Source: Chaetoceros tenuissimus (taxonomy: Eukaryota > Bacillariophyta > Thalassiosirophyceae > Chaetocerotales > Chaetocerotaceae). From it: a DNA stretch of 64,000 nt. The DNA lies in NCBI GenBank assembly GCA_021927905.1, contig BLLK01000022.1, forward strand, positions 1,364,001 to 1,428,000. The letters are read 5' to 3'. Both the position numbers and the translations under genes were made by a program. Shown piece by piece: positions 28,428-39,592 of this stretch; within the stretch, counting starts at the first letter, position 1; each line of letters begins with the position of its first letter. The notes under the pieces are model-generated. The model worked only from the letters and a program-made list of their open reading frames with translations, ran no database searches and had not been told where the DNA came from.

Positions 28428-29563
28428 TTAGGAAGAAAGTAATCTTACAAGAGCAGTAACAGTAAGAACATATACCAAAGTGAGTTTGAGTAAAAAAGGT
28501 GAATGTAGCCCAACACCAGTGAGGAAACCAATGAACATGATGAGAAACGAGGATCCATTAGTCAACACCAATCGAGGCAAATACGGCCCACCTATTCGAA
28601 GAAGAGGGGCAGATAAAGCCCAACCTATTTCAAATCCTGTATAATCATCTGCAATCAATGTGGGTAAGTATCTTCTCCAGACATGTACAAATCCGCCTAT
28701 CGTCGTATCTTCATTCGTTTGCCATGCAATGAGTGGATGAATCGCAACAATTTCCAGTTGTTTCTTTCCCAAAGCAACTACATCTACATGAAAGGAAGCC
28801 TTTGGACATGACTCCAGTAATCGCTTTGCTCCTCGAGGATGTAGCACATATGCATGACAACCATAGGGACACAAGGGTACATGTATAAATGAATCATCAT
28901 CATTCTCCAAGTCCAAATCAAGAATCCGCCTAGGTCTTCTCCACTTCCCTCCCACCAAACTTGCAATAATATTCAAACCAAATTTCAATTGCGGATGTAC
29001 ACATCCAAGAGCACCTAACAAAAGTATATCCCACTCTTGCTTCTTATCCAAGTCATAAATCACCTTGGAAGCAATTTCCCAAAAGTTATCTTTTAGTACA
29101 ACATCATCTTCCAATACCAATAGTGGTTCATTCAACTCTACACAAGTTTGCCAACATTTTCTACCATCACACATCTTGTCAGTACTTTTGACTATCAATT
29201 GGAATGTGGAATGTGGCAAGTGACGCACCTATGAGATAAAAAACATCCAATCATTCCATCCGTCATGAAATACCTTCCCAAAGCCGTCGCATTCTTTTGT
29301 AAATCTTGTTTGGAGAGTAAAGATCCATCTACAGCTTCACACCAATCATAATTTTGATTTTGAAGAATTTCCTTCATTCGTTCTCGTCGTTTGACATGTT
29401 TGGGTAGATTAATTACAGATACCCTTGGAACTCTTTGATATTTAGCTGCTGATACGAAAGATGTACATCCCCATGTTGTGATAATGAGTATGAATGTATA
29501 CGTACAGTACGAGAATACAATTGTGAACCACATACTCAGCAGTATAGAAGCTATTCGATGCAT
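28428..29563 (-). CDS. GT25-family glycosyltransferase
   Basis: Two exons (29563-29229, 29160-28428) with a 68-bp intron give 355 residues; splicing restores GCFLSHRKCWQTCVE across the junction. An N-terminal membrane anchor (residues about 5-33) places it in the ER or Golgi as a type II protein. The GT25 pattern is clear: VINLPKHVKRRERM at the start of the domain, EAVDGS, IGCFLSHR, then LLVLEDDVVL with the acidic ExD motif, and CHAYVLHPRGAKRLL near the end. Members transfer galactose or glucose to collagen-like or lipopolysaccharide acceptors; the acceptor here is unknown. The C-terminus ends in further hydrophobic stretches (SSFLIMFIGFLTGVGLH and LTLVYVLTVTALVRLL), which is unusual. It is convergent with the ORF ending at 28332. 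Confidence 0.85.
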
Positions 29564-30060
29564 CTTAAATGTGACTGATGGAAGAAGCTAGTATTCTAGA
29601 GACACGAAAGGATGGAATACTTTGAGTGAGTGATGGGTGTGATGAAACTTCTTGGACTTGTCTCGTTTCCAAAGCTACAAATCTTGAAATTTTCTACAAT
29701 TCTATTCTCCCTTATCTAAAGAACACTTTATAATCTAAAGAAAAGATTACTGCTCTCGTAGAATAGAAGGTTTAAGGGTATGAATGGAATGGATGTTATC
29801 TTCTTGATGTTTGATGATCGATCTCTGTTGAAAGGAAGGCGAGAACATGACTTCAAGGAAAACATGTGAATTTGTCTTTGAGAACTCTAACGTGAAGATA
29901 CAACCCAAGCCAAGAGGATAATGATGAATCATCATCTCTAGACAAAGAACTGCCACCAACACATCACAAACGAAGAGAAAAGATATTCCATCGACCAACG
30001 AAATGTGAAGTAGAATCACATGAGGTATTCATTATTCACAATCTCAACTCCATCACCATC
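29564..30060. other. Divergent intergenic region
   Basis: Nearly 500 bp between two divergent genes, presumably holding both promoters. A 90-residue frame on the minus strand (29747-30019) has no support. Nothing else was recognised. Confidence 0.5.
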
Positions 30061-30768
30061 ATGAAGGTATCTGCAACTAACATCATTGCTCTTGTAGCAC
30101 TCACTCTTGCATCTTCTGCAAACGCATTCGTGGCTCCACAAAGCAACTCATTTGTAGCGAGAAAGCCACTCGTTCCTTCTAAAAATGCATTCCAGACAAC
30201 TTCATCTTCTTCCCCTCGTCTAGGAGCAACTGCTATGCAAATGTCAATCTTTGATGGAGTCAAGGCTCCTATCCAATCCTATGTAGATATCTGGACACCA
30301 ATGTTTAAATCAGCACAAGCATCAGGATTAGCACCTGACTTTCTCCTTCATTGGGGACATGGAGCAGCCATGGCTTCCGTTCTTCTATCCATGGGAGTCA
30401 TTGGTGCATACATGGGATGGCAAATTCGTCTTGGGAATGGTGAAGAAGTCAATCAACTGACACTAGGTGATACTATCCGTGAAGCACATCCGAAAATTAT
30501 TGGAGGAGCATTCTTTTTCTTTTTGTTGGGTGGACAAGGTGGTTTGGTGCTTTTGGATACACAGGGACAGAGTATTTTGGAGAGTCCGCATGCCATGACT
30601 GCTTTGTTGAGTGTGGTACTTTTGACTTGTCAGGCTTTGCTTCCGAAATTGTTTAGTAGTGAGAATGGACAGACTGCGAGAGATGTACATGCTTACCTTG
30701 GAAGTGCGACTATGGTGGCTCTTTTTGCGCATTTGGCGACTGGTGTCAATCTTGGATTGTCTTTTTAA
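30061..30768 (+). CDS. DUF4079 plastid membrane protein
   Basis: A single exon encoding 235 residues. The N-terminus is a classic diatom bipartite plastid signal: a signal peptide (MKVSATNIIALVALTLASSA) followed directly by NAFVAP, with the conserved Phe at the cleavage site, and then a Ser-rich transit peptide to about residue 60. The mature part has four hydrophobic segments, the first with HWGHGAAMASVLLSMGVIGA and later FFFFLLGGQGGLVLL, ALLSVVLLTCQALL and TMVALFAHLATG, with conserved histidines (LLHWGHG, DVHAYLG, LFAHLATG). This is the DUF4079 family of cyanobacteria and plastids, whose role is not established; paired histidines in membrane helices suggest haem or cofactor binding, which is inference. 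Confidence 0.9.
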   Translation: MKVSATNIIALVALTLASSANAFVAPQSNSFVARKPLVPSKNAFQTTSSSSPRLGATAMQMSIFDGVKAPIQSYVDIWTPMFKSAQASGLAPDFLLHWGHGAAMASVLLSMGVIGAYMGWQIRLGNGEEVNQLTLGDTIREAHPKIIGGAFFFFLLGGQGGLVLLDTQGQSILESPHAMTALLSVVLLTCQALLPKLFSSENGQTARDVHAYLGSATMVALFAHLATGVNLGLSF

Positions 30769-30962
30769 TTTATAAGTGGAGTTTTGTTGGAAATGAAATA
30801 CTATATTTGATGCTTGTATCAATGTATTATTATGCATTTATTGAATCTTTATATCAACATACTCAATATAAAGCTAAAGTTCCATCTCTCTTTTAGATAT
30901 CCTTGTTTGGACCTCATATTCTGACAAAGCTAATGGGAATGCTAAGGTTTGGAGCTTGCTCT

Positions 30963-31713
30963 CTAATGTTTCCAGCGAGGGTCTAAAGTATGTGATAGTG
31001 TTTTTTGTCTTTCAGCAGTGACTTTTTGAATACATGCATCTTTGTCATTCATGCTTCTTAGACAGGAGTGAAATTTTCCTTCATACAGGTCATTTAGTGC
31101 CTTATTGTAGTCATCAGTGTTTCTTTGCATTTCGGCAGTAATTTGTTGAACGCACATTTCAATGCTGTGCATACTTCTAAGACACGAACGAATATTTGCT
31201 TCGTAAAGGTTGAAATATAGTGCACTTTCAAATGATAGGCGAAGGTTTACAACATCATTTCTTCGGATTACGGCAATCATTTTCTCAAGACATGTCTCAA
31301 AACTGTTGTTTATACTGAGACAGGATCGAATTTTATCTTCGTAGAAACTTGCAACTGAAGTCTCAACTTCTTGTTGTAGAATTGCATTCCTTTGCATGTC
31401 GTGGTATTTCTTTTTTACAAAATATGGCAGTCCCCTCATGCGGGAATCTTTTTGAACCCTCATTTCCATCACAAATGGTGGGCGATGCTAGAACACATTA
31501 GATGAGTCACATAGTTACAAAACTTAAAAATGGTGCTCGTTTGAATCTTACCTCAGCACTCCAGTGTCTTTCTTTGTTGCCCATGCTTACGAGGAGTATT
31601 GCAGCACAAACTGTAATTGCATAAGACACGAGAGTAGAACATTTTGTCTTCTTGCACCATTTGAAGCTCAGTGGTACCAATACTATTTTGATCAAGAGTA
31701 ATAAAAAGTTCAT
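30963..31713 (-). CDS. Membrane protein with three CX9C repeats (possibly truncated copy)
   Basis: Exons 31713-31552 and 31487-30963 with a 64-bp intron (GTAAGA...TTCTAG) give 228 residues in frame. Two hydrophobic segments open the protein (NFLLLLIKIVLVPLSF and YAITVCAAILLVSM). After HRPPF come three repeats of about 43 residues, each with a CX9C motif: SCLSINNSFETC, SCLRSMHSIEMC and SCLRSMNDKDAC, ending DPRWKH. Related copies lie just upstream (31723-32464) and at 34945-35723. Those copies carry an extra cytosolic N-terminus (ENCR motif) that is missing here, so this one may be 5'-truncated. The function is unknown; CX9C motifs occur in mitochondrial intermembrane-space proteins, but paired within one hairpin, which is not the case here. 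Confidence 0.5.
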
Positions 31714-31722
31714 GAAATAGCC

Positions 31723-32464
31723 TTAGAACTTTAAGGGCATCTCCAACAGAAAGGTAGAAGTAGAAGTGAAGTAATTCAGTAATTGCAAATTCCTCAGACA
31801 TTTCAGGTAATTTTCTACAATCTTGTTTTCTACCAAACCTAAAAATGGTTTTTGCTGTTGTGAATAGAAGAAGTCTTGCGTAACATAAAATGGAATTCCT
31901 TGAATTTTTGCGTTTCTGGAGGTTGTCATCTCGTATAGAAAGGGTGGATGTCGCTATAATTTTTGAATGTAAGCCACATAAATAAACAGTTAGCACATGT
32001 TGCAATAAATTTGTGCATTATGGCACTTACAACATTACTGCAACAAGCTTCGAAAATGTAGGTCTTATTTACAGATTTCTCCACATTAAAAAATACAGCA
32101 CATCCAGTCACCACCCAACCGAAGAATATGAAGATATTTTGTCGACAGTAATTCTTTAGATATTCTCCTACAAAATAACACGACAAAAGCATTGATATCA
32201 TTTCAACCTTCAGCAAAAAGTAGAAAATTCACGCTCAGAAAACTGCGATGCTTTTTTGAGCAGGATTACGCATGTGGAACGAAGTTCAAAAAGTGCTTTT
32301 CGGTAAGAAGGAGTTCGGCAATTTTCTATGGAACCAACATCATCCTTCTTGTCAGAAGTGTTTTGTTTTTCATTTCTTTCTATAATATTATCGGCGGCTG
32401 GAGTGCAACAATTGTTGTTTTTATCATCCTTATCGATAGAAGTGGATTTACTCTTATCATCCAT
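31723..32464 (-). pseudogene. Decayed copy of the CX9C membrane-protein family
   Basis: It starts MDDKSKSTSIDKDDKNN and reads to SEREFSTFC, where the frame stops. Compared with the copy at 35.5 kb, about 28 bp have been lost here, removing part of the first membrane segment and shifting the frame. The next part (32216-32031, LKVEMISMLLSCYFVGEYL) continues in another frame. It reaches a good donor, and after a 77-bp intron (31954-32030) the sequence RHPPFLYEMTTSRNAKIQG matches HRPPFVMEMRVQKDSRMRG of the neighbour. The CX9C repeats are missing, as the protein ends early at 31723. Splicing of the deleted region is an alternative, but no good sites are seen. Confidence 0.6.
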
Positions 32465-32639
32465 CTTAGATGCTTTACTCAGTCCTAATTTATGGTGCGA
32501 TCATCACAAGGTAGTCATATTTTTTAAGATCACTCTGCCACCACTCCAAGTAGGAGGAAAAATGAGAAGCGTCGGCATCATGTCTCTGTCATCAGCTAGT
32601 TTAGCTCATTGACTTCAACTTCTTCTTTTCTTTCTTTTA

Positions 32640-32735
32640 GACAAGGTCAGTTTTCTTCTTTGATTCACAACATCCAACCGCGAAGGAAAATGTAGATGAG
32701 ATGCAAAAGAAAAAAATCCCTGTTTTAAAGAGATC
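32640..32735 (-). pseudogene. Fragment of the secreted-protein gene found at 42143
   Basis: On the minus strand these 95 bp read FCISSTFSFAVGCCESKKKT, matching the signal-peptide region of the gene at 42143-42592 (FRIPSTFSFAVGCCESKKKT) at DNA and protein level. No further homology continues on either side, so it is an orphan fragment. Confidence 0.6.
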
Positions 32736-32952
32736 AAAGATTGAATGTTAGGGTATAATAATTTACTACTGATAACGTCTACTCAGTAGGCTTCATGTTG
32801 TGAGTGTACGTATGTAACATCGGTCAGTAGAATGCTTGTTATGTCGTCTACGACTCTGGTTGTCACATGCGATCGGTCATTCCAACTTCCTTCGAAAAAG
32901 CGTATCTTTTTTCAAATCTTTGTTCTCATAAAAAGACCTAAACCTTGTAATT

Positions 32953-34554
32953 ATGAAAGCTTCATCAGTAGCTCTTCAAACTCTCCTTCTTCCTCGCGTA
33001 CCAATCCTTTCTTCTGCACTAAAGTGTGGAATCAAGGGAATCACAGAGCCTTGTCTCGCTGACACCGATCCTCATTACGATGAAAGTATCGGGTATGCAT
33101 TCAAAGATCAAGATGCATTCTGGGCAGCTTTGGAAGGTCTCTATGTGATCGAGTCTGCGACCGAGTATGATGCTGTGACTAGTGAAAAGATTACTAGTTG
33201 GACTCCAGGATTGTTTCCACAGGATGGTTACTTGGGCACTTATGATCGATCCAATAACAAAGGTTTTGTGAATAACACCATAGTAGGGTCAAGATTCTAC
33301 AACCGCCAGTAGAGATTTGCAACTCATAATGGTGACCAAAGTGTTCCAATCCCAACAATGCCTGGCATGATTCTTCCTGTAGATGCTTTCTGTAAGTACA
33401 TCAGCCGCCGTGCAATCTTCTCAATCTTTTCTTTTTCAACTTGACTCATTGAGCCCATTTGAACTTCCTTTGATTTTTCTGTATAGATACTTCAACCTTT
33501 GAGAAAGATGGTAGTGCTAGATTATTAGGAACAAACTCAGGATATCAGACCAACTTCACTGCAAAGACAGAAGATAATTTAGTCGCTCCTGTATCTGGCA
33601 ATACTTTGCTTGGAACTGAGAGACTTGTTTCAAATGTAGATGGAGTTGAAATTGTGAAAGACGTATACCATACTGTGTATTGTTTCGATGAGAAATGCAG
33701 TAGAACTAACGGTTACCGTGAGACATTCGAGATCAATCCAGTGACTGGGGTGAAAGCCTCTACTGGATTCTCCAAAGCATCAATGAGAAATGTTAAAAAG
33801 CAAGAGTGGTTTGAAACCATGGACCAGGTGTTCACCGAGACAAATCTATCAGGCACAGCTCTCATACCTGCACTGGACTTCCCGAACTTTAAAAAACCTT
33901 TCGATCCAACTGCTACTAATCCCAAGGCACCAGAGTGTTTCAGAGACCGTTGAACCTTCCCCATACGTTGAGCCTCCAGGTGTTCTAACCGGTGGATTCA
34001 TTACTATTGTGTCAGTAGCATCCATCGTTCTTGCAACTGCAATCTTCTTTCTCATTTACAAACAATTATCGAAAAAAAGAGAGAAACATCTTAAATATTT
34101 CTTTGCAACTCACTTTGCTGAAAATATTGAGCTTGAGGGATCTCCACAAATGATCCTTACTGCAGATGCTCTACAATTGGAGTTCGAACGCATCGACGCA
34201 AATATCAACAAGGATGGTTCGATCTATAAAGAAGAGCTTTGGACCTTTATGACCAGTGGCAAGATTGGAACTATTAGCGATAACGACTTTGATATGCTAT
34301 TCCGTGCAATTGATTTGGACAAATCTGGAACCATCGACTTTCTTGAGTTTTGCAGTTTCATTTCAATCTGCGGTACAGAGATGCAGCATGCTGTATCACA
34401 AATGGAGAATGCATCTAAGGAATCCAAAGATGCAAAAATTAGCCGAGCTTCGGCCATCATTGCTCACAATAATTTCAGAAAGAGCCAGATGGTAAAGGTT
34501 CATCCAGCTATGTTTGAAGATGATCTGTCTCTTGTCACTGAGGACAAGGCTTAG
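32953..34554 (+). pseudogene. EF-hand single-pass membrane protein, apparently disrupted
   Basis: Reading starts with a signal-like MKASSVALQTLLLPRVP. A 95-bp intron (33392-33486) joins DAF to YTSTFEKDG in frame. The ectodomain of about 300 residues is followed by one membrane segment (FITIVSVASIVLATAIFFLI) and a cytosolic tail with two EF-hands, DANINKDGSIYKEE and DLDKSGTIDFLEF, with canonical Asp/Asn and Gly positions. Two defects are visible: an in-frame TAG at 33310 inside an otherwise continuous ectodomain, and a frame change near 33945, after which the membrane and EF-hand parts continue. Either a pseudogene or two sequence errors would explain this. An intact version would be a secretory-pathway or surface calcium-sensing protein; the ectodomain family is unknown to me. 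Confidence 0.65.
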
Positions 34555-34944
34555 AGTGGAATTTCCTACCGTGATCTCACTAATTTATCGAACAAATATG
34601 CCTATGATGCCAGTCTTTTGTTGATGAAATACTCGTGTTTACTTCGTTTCTTTGTATATAAAGGGTACAAATTCAAAAATATTTGCACAGAAAGCAATAC
34701 ATAATCTACAATTTTGAATTCATTTAATACAATCCTTTTTGATAGTGGCTTGATGTATCTTTTTGATACATTAGGGGATGGTTGGGTCAAAGTATTATTA
34801 TGCTTATTGGAACTTAATATCAAGATACTCAATTTAAACCTAAAGTTTCACCTCTCTTATGGTAGTGACGTAACATAGATATCCTTGTTTGGACCTCATA
34901 GTCTGCAAAAGCTATTGGGGTTGCAAAGTAATAGAGCTTACTTT
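34555..34944. other. Intergenic, left edge of a segmental duplicate
   Basis: From about 34803 the sequence resembles 30838-30960 (shared TATCCTTGTTTGGACCTCAT), marking the start of a duplicated block. Otherwise nothing was recognised. Confidence 0.5.
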
Positions 34945-35723
34945 TCAATGTTTCCATTGAGGGTCTATAATATGTAATACTGTTTCTTTGTCTTTCAGCA
35001 GTGACTTTTTGAATACAGACAACTTTGTCATTAGACAGGAGTGAACATCGTACTTATCAACAAGTGCCTTTTTATGGCAGTCATCAGTATTTCTTTGCAT
35101 TTCGACAATGATTTGATCAATGCACATTTCAATGCTGTGCATACTTCCAAGACATGATCGAATATTGCCTCTGTAAAGATTGAAATAAAGTACACTTTCC
35201 AATGATAGTTGGAGGTTTACAATATCATTTCTCTGGAATTCCCCGAATGTTTGTGTTTCTGGAAGTTGTCATCTCGTATAGAAAGGGTGGATGTCGCTAT
35301 AAAGTTTGAATGTAAGCAACATAAATAAACAATTACTACAGCATTCTTCGAAAATATAGGTCTTCTTTACAGAATTCCAAAAGACAGCACATCCAGTCAT
35401 CACCCAACCAAACTATATGAAGATATTTTGTCGAGCATATTTCTTTTTATATTCTCCTAGGTACAAAATAAAACGACAAAAGCATTGATATCATTTCAAC
35501 CTTCAGCAAAAAGTAGAAAATCAATAGGATCAAAACCATTGTGAGCAATTCACGCTCAGTTAATTTCGATGCTGTTGTAAGAAGTAGTACACATAGGGGA
35601 ATGAAAATTTAAAGTGACTCGGCAATTTTCTGTGCAACCAATATCATCCCTGTGAGCGCAGTTGTTCTGAGAATTGTCTTCATTATCCTGTTCGATCGAA
35701 ATGTGTTTAATCTTATCTTTCAT
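34945..35723 (-). pseudogene. Second decayed copy of the CX9C membrane-protein family
   Basis: Pieces of the family lie in order on the minus strand. MKDKIKHISIEQDN and DDIGCTENC form the N-terminus (from 35723). LTERELLTMVLILLIFYFLL is the complete first membrane segment missing from the copy at 32 kb. HPPFLYEMTTSRNTN-like sequence lies around 35270, and the C-terminal repeats end DPQWKH at 34945. Frames are broken several times and the central part is deleted. The flanks also match those of 30.8-32.6 kb, so this is part of a segmental duplication rather than a single-gene copy. Confidence 0.6.
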
Positions 35724-37922
35724 AGTAGCAGTTCCATATAATCATGATTTTATGGTAGCGCACATCAAGCTAGTTATATTATTTACAATCAAACTCGTAT
35801 CTCAAGAGGAATGTGGAATGTGTGGTGAGGTGAGGTGAAGTGAAAAAATGAGAACTATCGGCCGCATGTCTCTGTCATCAGCAATATTAGCGCATTGACT
35901 TCAACGTCTTCTTTTCTATCTTTGAGGGCTTTGGCGTCATAACGGGAGTTGATATTAAACTAGAAGCGAAAAAAAGGAGGAAAAAAGAGGGAGATTTTTC
36001 ATTTCCAATGACCGCAAGTCATTTTTAGTTCTCTTTTCTTATTTTGCGTACGGAATGGAAAACATGGCAAAAATGCTCAGCCCTAACAAATAAATCAATC
36101 AAAGTATTACAAAGATACTACATAGACTCATCCTGAAGAAGATCTATTTGTGGAATCTTTCTGCTGTAGCAAAATTTTGTATTTTTGAAGGTTTTTTTTG
36201 AGTTCGAGGAAGAACTAAAGCGTAATCAACAATCCTTTCATCTTATCGATTGGAATTAATTATTTTATAAAATGAATATTTGTAAAGTGCTTTTATTGTA
36301 TTATATGGTGAATAGGAATTGCGCAATTCTCTTCATTGACATCGTATAGTATGGAAGCATGAATGACGATTTGAAAATAATTTCAGTTGATCCTATTGTA
36401 GTCGTCAAAAACATCAAAACGTATAATCTGTACCATTTTGTGCCGTGATATGATAGCCAGTTGATTGTTGAGCTTTGTATTTTATTTTTCAGTCAATCCT
36501 TTTCCCAAGATGGATACACGCACTCGTCTTGAATTTTTATACCCCTGACATTCGCACAAAGCACTGAAATATATATCAGATTAAGAAAGATCCAACAGCA
36601 AACGATTCGCGCATCAATGAATTCTTTTTGTGCCTTCTATGGTAAGTGGTAGCATCAACTAAGCCCTACATAATCGGCCAAATTTAAGCTGCTCGATCAA
36701 TATGTCTCATTTGGAAAAGACTTATCTACAGACTCACTTTCATATTCCTGAAAGACCCATACAATAAACAACTTGAAATAGGCATGCATAACCGTAATCA
36801 TGAAAGAGAAAAGCGTATTCCTCCCAAAGATATAATGATGCACCTTCTTGAACCTATCTTCAAATTCCATAGCAGTTGCTCATATTTCCTCTTTCTTCTG
36901 TATCATTTCCATATAATTCACATCTTTCACTCCACAGATCAGCAGCTACGCCATTTTTAGTGTATACTGAATTGCTATTTGATTGAAATGTAGCGAAATG
37001 AATTCACAATAGCATTTCGAATGAATGAATATATGAGTTTCAATGTATCTTGATAATGACCGCGGAAAAATGAGGTCATAGCACATTTAGTTCGAGTAAG
37101 TACGGCAGTTAAATCAAGCTTAAAAAAGTTCTCGTTAGCAATAATAAAGCTCTCTTTAGCAATAATAAGGAGCGATGTGATTGGCTCAGAGCACAATAGC
37201 AATAATAAATGCATAGAGTTAGCTCTGTCAACGAATTGACAGCGACGTACTTGTGTACCAACACTATCAACTGAACTTTATTATTGCTTCCTCCCGTTAT
37301 GGCGCTATAGCCTCTTTGAGACAAGGTCCAGACGATTTCTTTTATTTACAACATCTGTATAGAAAAGTATTATACAAAAAGACCGCGAATGTAGATCTGA
37401 TAATTGGTTGACAGAATGGGCCTAGGCTTATTGGAGTGTCAAACTGAGGGAATTCAGCGAGACCCTGCATACAAGGTCCAATGAGACGATATTTTTATTT
37501 ACAATTTCTTTTTTATATTTAACTTTTTACATTTCATATTATCTGATCGGAAAAATTCAAATCCTGGAAATGACATAGACTCAATGGTTGCATTCATGCA
37601 TTATTATACTAACAATCTATGCTATACTATACGAGGACTAATATAAGGTACTAATGCATACAATGTAGAGGTCATTGTCAATTGTGGACCAAAATGACAA
37701 CCAAGGACTTGATTGTTGTCTTTGCAATTATTATGAAAGAAGCACTCTATCTTACATACGAGGAGGAATATACTAATGCTTTTTGCATTCGACAAGATTA
37801 TTTTATTGAAATTATATGAAATAAAATATGTATGGTTCAATGCGAGAACTACGTAAGCTTCTCTTATGAAGAAATTGAATATTGAAAAGGACTGTTTGCA
37901 TAGACCGTAGGATATCGACTGC
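35724..37922. other. Long AT-rich intergenic stretch
   Basis: About 2.2 kb with no convincing gene. The first 200 bp still belong to the duplicated block (GTCTCTGTCATCAGC at 35.87 kb and 32.58 kb). AGCAATAATAA recurs three times near 37137-37205. ACAAGGTCCA occurs at about 37.32 and 37.48 kb next to T-rich runs. Small frames (for example 36975-37214) have no support. Confidence 0.5.
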
Positions 37923-39563
37923 TTATTCAACTGATGGTTCATTTCTGTTTTGATCATAACGCCAAACAAATATCCAAACAAACACCAACGCAATAGCAGA
38001 AATGATAGCTGCAGCAAATACCGCTTTCAGTGCAATTCTTATAACCTTACCATCTCTCGGCTTGGTCATTCCATTACTTTGTTCAAAGAATTGACGTTTA
38101 ATTCTTTCATTGATAGCTAGATGCTTATCAATGATGCCAATCCTTTTTCCAAGATCAAAGACTTCACTCAACGTCACGTCTCGCAAACCAACTTTCGTCA
38201 TTGGATGAGGCAAAATCGTCATTGGAAAAATATTGGCTAAGATTGATCGTACAAAGATATGAACGATTTCCAACAGCTGAGTGGTAGGATCCAAACAATA
38301 CAAATTGGACGATAGTGAAGTCAAGGAGTTTCCTTCTTTCACTCTGGCTCTGGAAAATTCTTCAAGGACTATGTCAAGATTATCCTCGTGCTCATTCAAT
38401 AGTTGATGCAAGACTTGGGCATCTCTCAAAGCGGTGTTCATTCCCATTGCTAATGATGGAGAAGTAGCATGTGCAGCATCTCCCATGATAATGACACTCA
38501 TTGCTTTTGAATGGTATCTATTACAGTGCACTACTCCTGTTTGATTCCACCTTTGTCCTACCCACTGCTTTGCAAAGTCATTGTAATCAACCAATTCAAA
38601 CGCCTTGAAATTTTCTCGAAGATATTTCGCTACAACCTTGTAGTCATCATTTTTGAGTTCCTCATCCAAATCTTGAAATTTATTACGTGGACATCCTACA
38701 GCAATATTCAGCATACTTTCTGTCTCCGAGAAAAGCATTCCTTGGCAATGTTTGAAAACATTAGGAAGAAAGGTTATTCCTCCTTTTGACGAGAGTGTTG
38801 CTGGCTTTTCTACATGTACGGCTTTAAAGTCTAGTATAAATGGCAATTCATGATATCCATGGAGTGAGAGAAAAATTTACAAATACCCAGAAGAAAAGAG
38901 AGTGGCGTTTGTATTGTACATACCTTCGAAGGTATCAGAAACTTTACAGTGAAAATCATTATGCCTGCGAATGAGTGTTTCTCTTACGATAGACCTAAGC
39001 CCATCACAGCCAATTAGTAAGTCATAGGGTACATATTTTTCCTCCTTTGTATACATATTATTGCTACCACACTTTCTGACTAATACCTGTCGATTGTCAT
39101 AATCAACATATTGACACGAACTATGATACATAGGAGTGTAGCAATCATCATGCTCGTACTTGTCTTTGAGGTATCTGGCTAAAGCCGCAACAATAAAGTT
39201 ACGATCGACCATATAATTTTCCGTTCTATTCTGTTTCATACGTTTCATATCTTTGGCGGTGATCTCATAAGTGAACTTTTTCGCCCCAAAGAAAATATTA
39301 TATTCTTCCATTAAGACCCCTTCGCCTTTCACATAATGCTCAAATAATTCAGGCAATTCGCGAATAGCATCTAGTCCATGAGTTGACAAACCGATCATCC
39401 AGCTACGGAAAGATCTGGAAAGAAGATTTTTAGGCATTGATCCGAAGTCTTGAAACTTGTCTATGAGCGTAACTTCGTATTGAATTGGAGGAGAACCATA
39501 TTTTGCAGCCTTCTTGTTACGGGATAAAATCAGTGCAGCACAGAGCAAACCTGCAGGCCCGGG
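37923..39563 (-). CDS. KMO-like FAD monooxygenase lacking its extreme N-terminus
   Basis: Exons 39563-38924 and 38830-37923 with a 93-bp intron (GTATGT...ACTAG) join in frame to about 515 residues. The fold is a class A flavoprotein monooxygenase: GPAGLLCAALIL is the last part of the GxGxxG FAD motif, DLLIGCDGLRSIVR is the DG motif, and IIMGDAAHATSP with MGMNTALRDAQVL is the FAD-ribose region. A C-terminal membrane anchor (AAAIISAIALVFVWIFVW) fits kynurenine 3-monooxygenase, a mitochondrial outer-membrane enzyme of tryptophan breakdown; another substrate is possible. In front of GPAGLL there is no start codon or first glycine, but an in-frame TAA within a telomere-like repeat. The gene therefore looks 5'-truncated by a rearrangement unless an upstream exon exists. 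Confidence 0.65.
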
Positions 39564-39575
39564 TTAGGGTTAGGG
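39561..39575 (+). repeat. Interstitial telomere-like repeat
   Basis: GGGTTAGGGTTAGGG, two and a half TTAGGG units, lies exactly between the broken start of the KMO-like gene and the end of the DUF1769 gene. It may be the scar of a healed or joined break. Confidence 0.6.
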
Positions 39576-39592
39576 ATCTAGCTGCAGCAATG

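Noticed and set aside
29747-30019. 90-residue minus-strand frame
   Set aside because: It lies in a divergent promoter region, has no motif, and its composition is unlike that of neighbouring proteins.
36975-37324. Minus-strand frames in the long AT-rich spacer
   Set aside because: They are low-complexity, contain the AATAATAA repeats and have no homology that I recognise.
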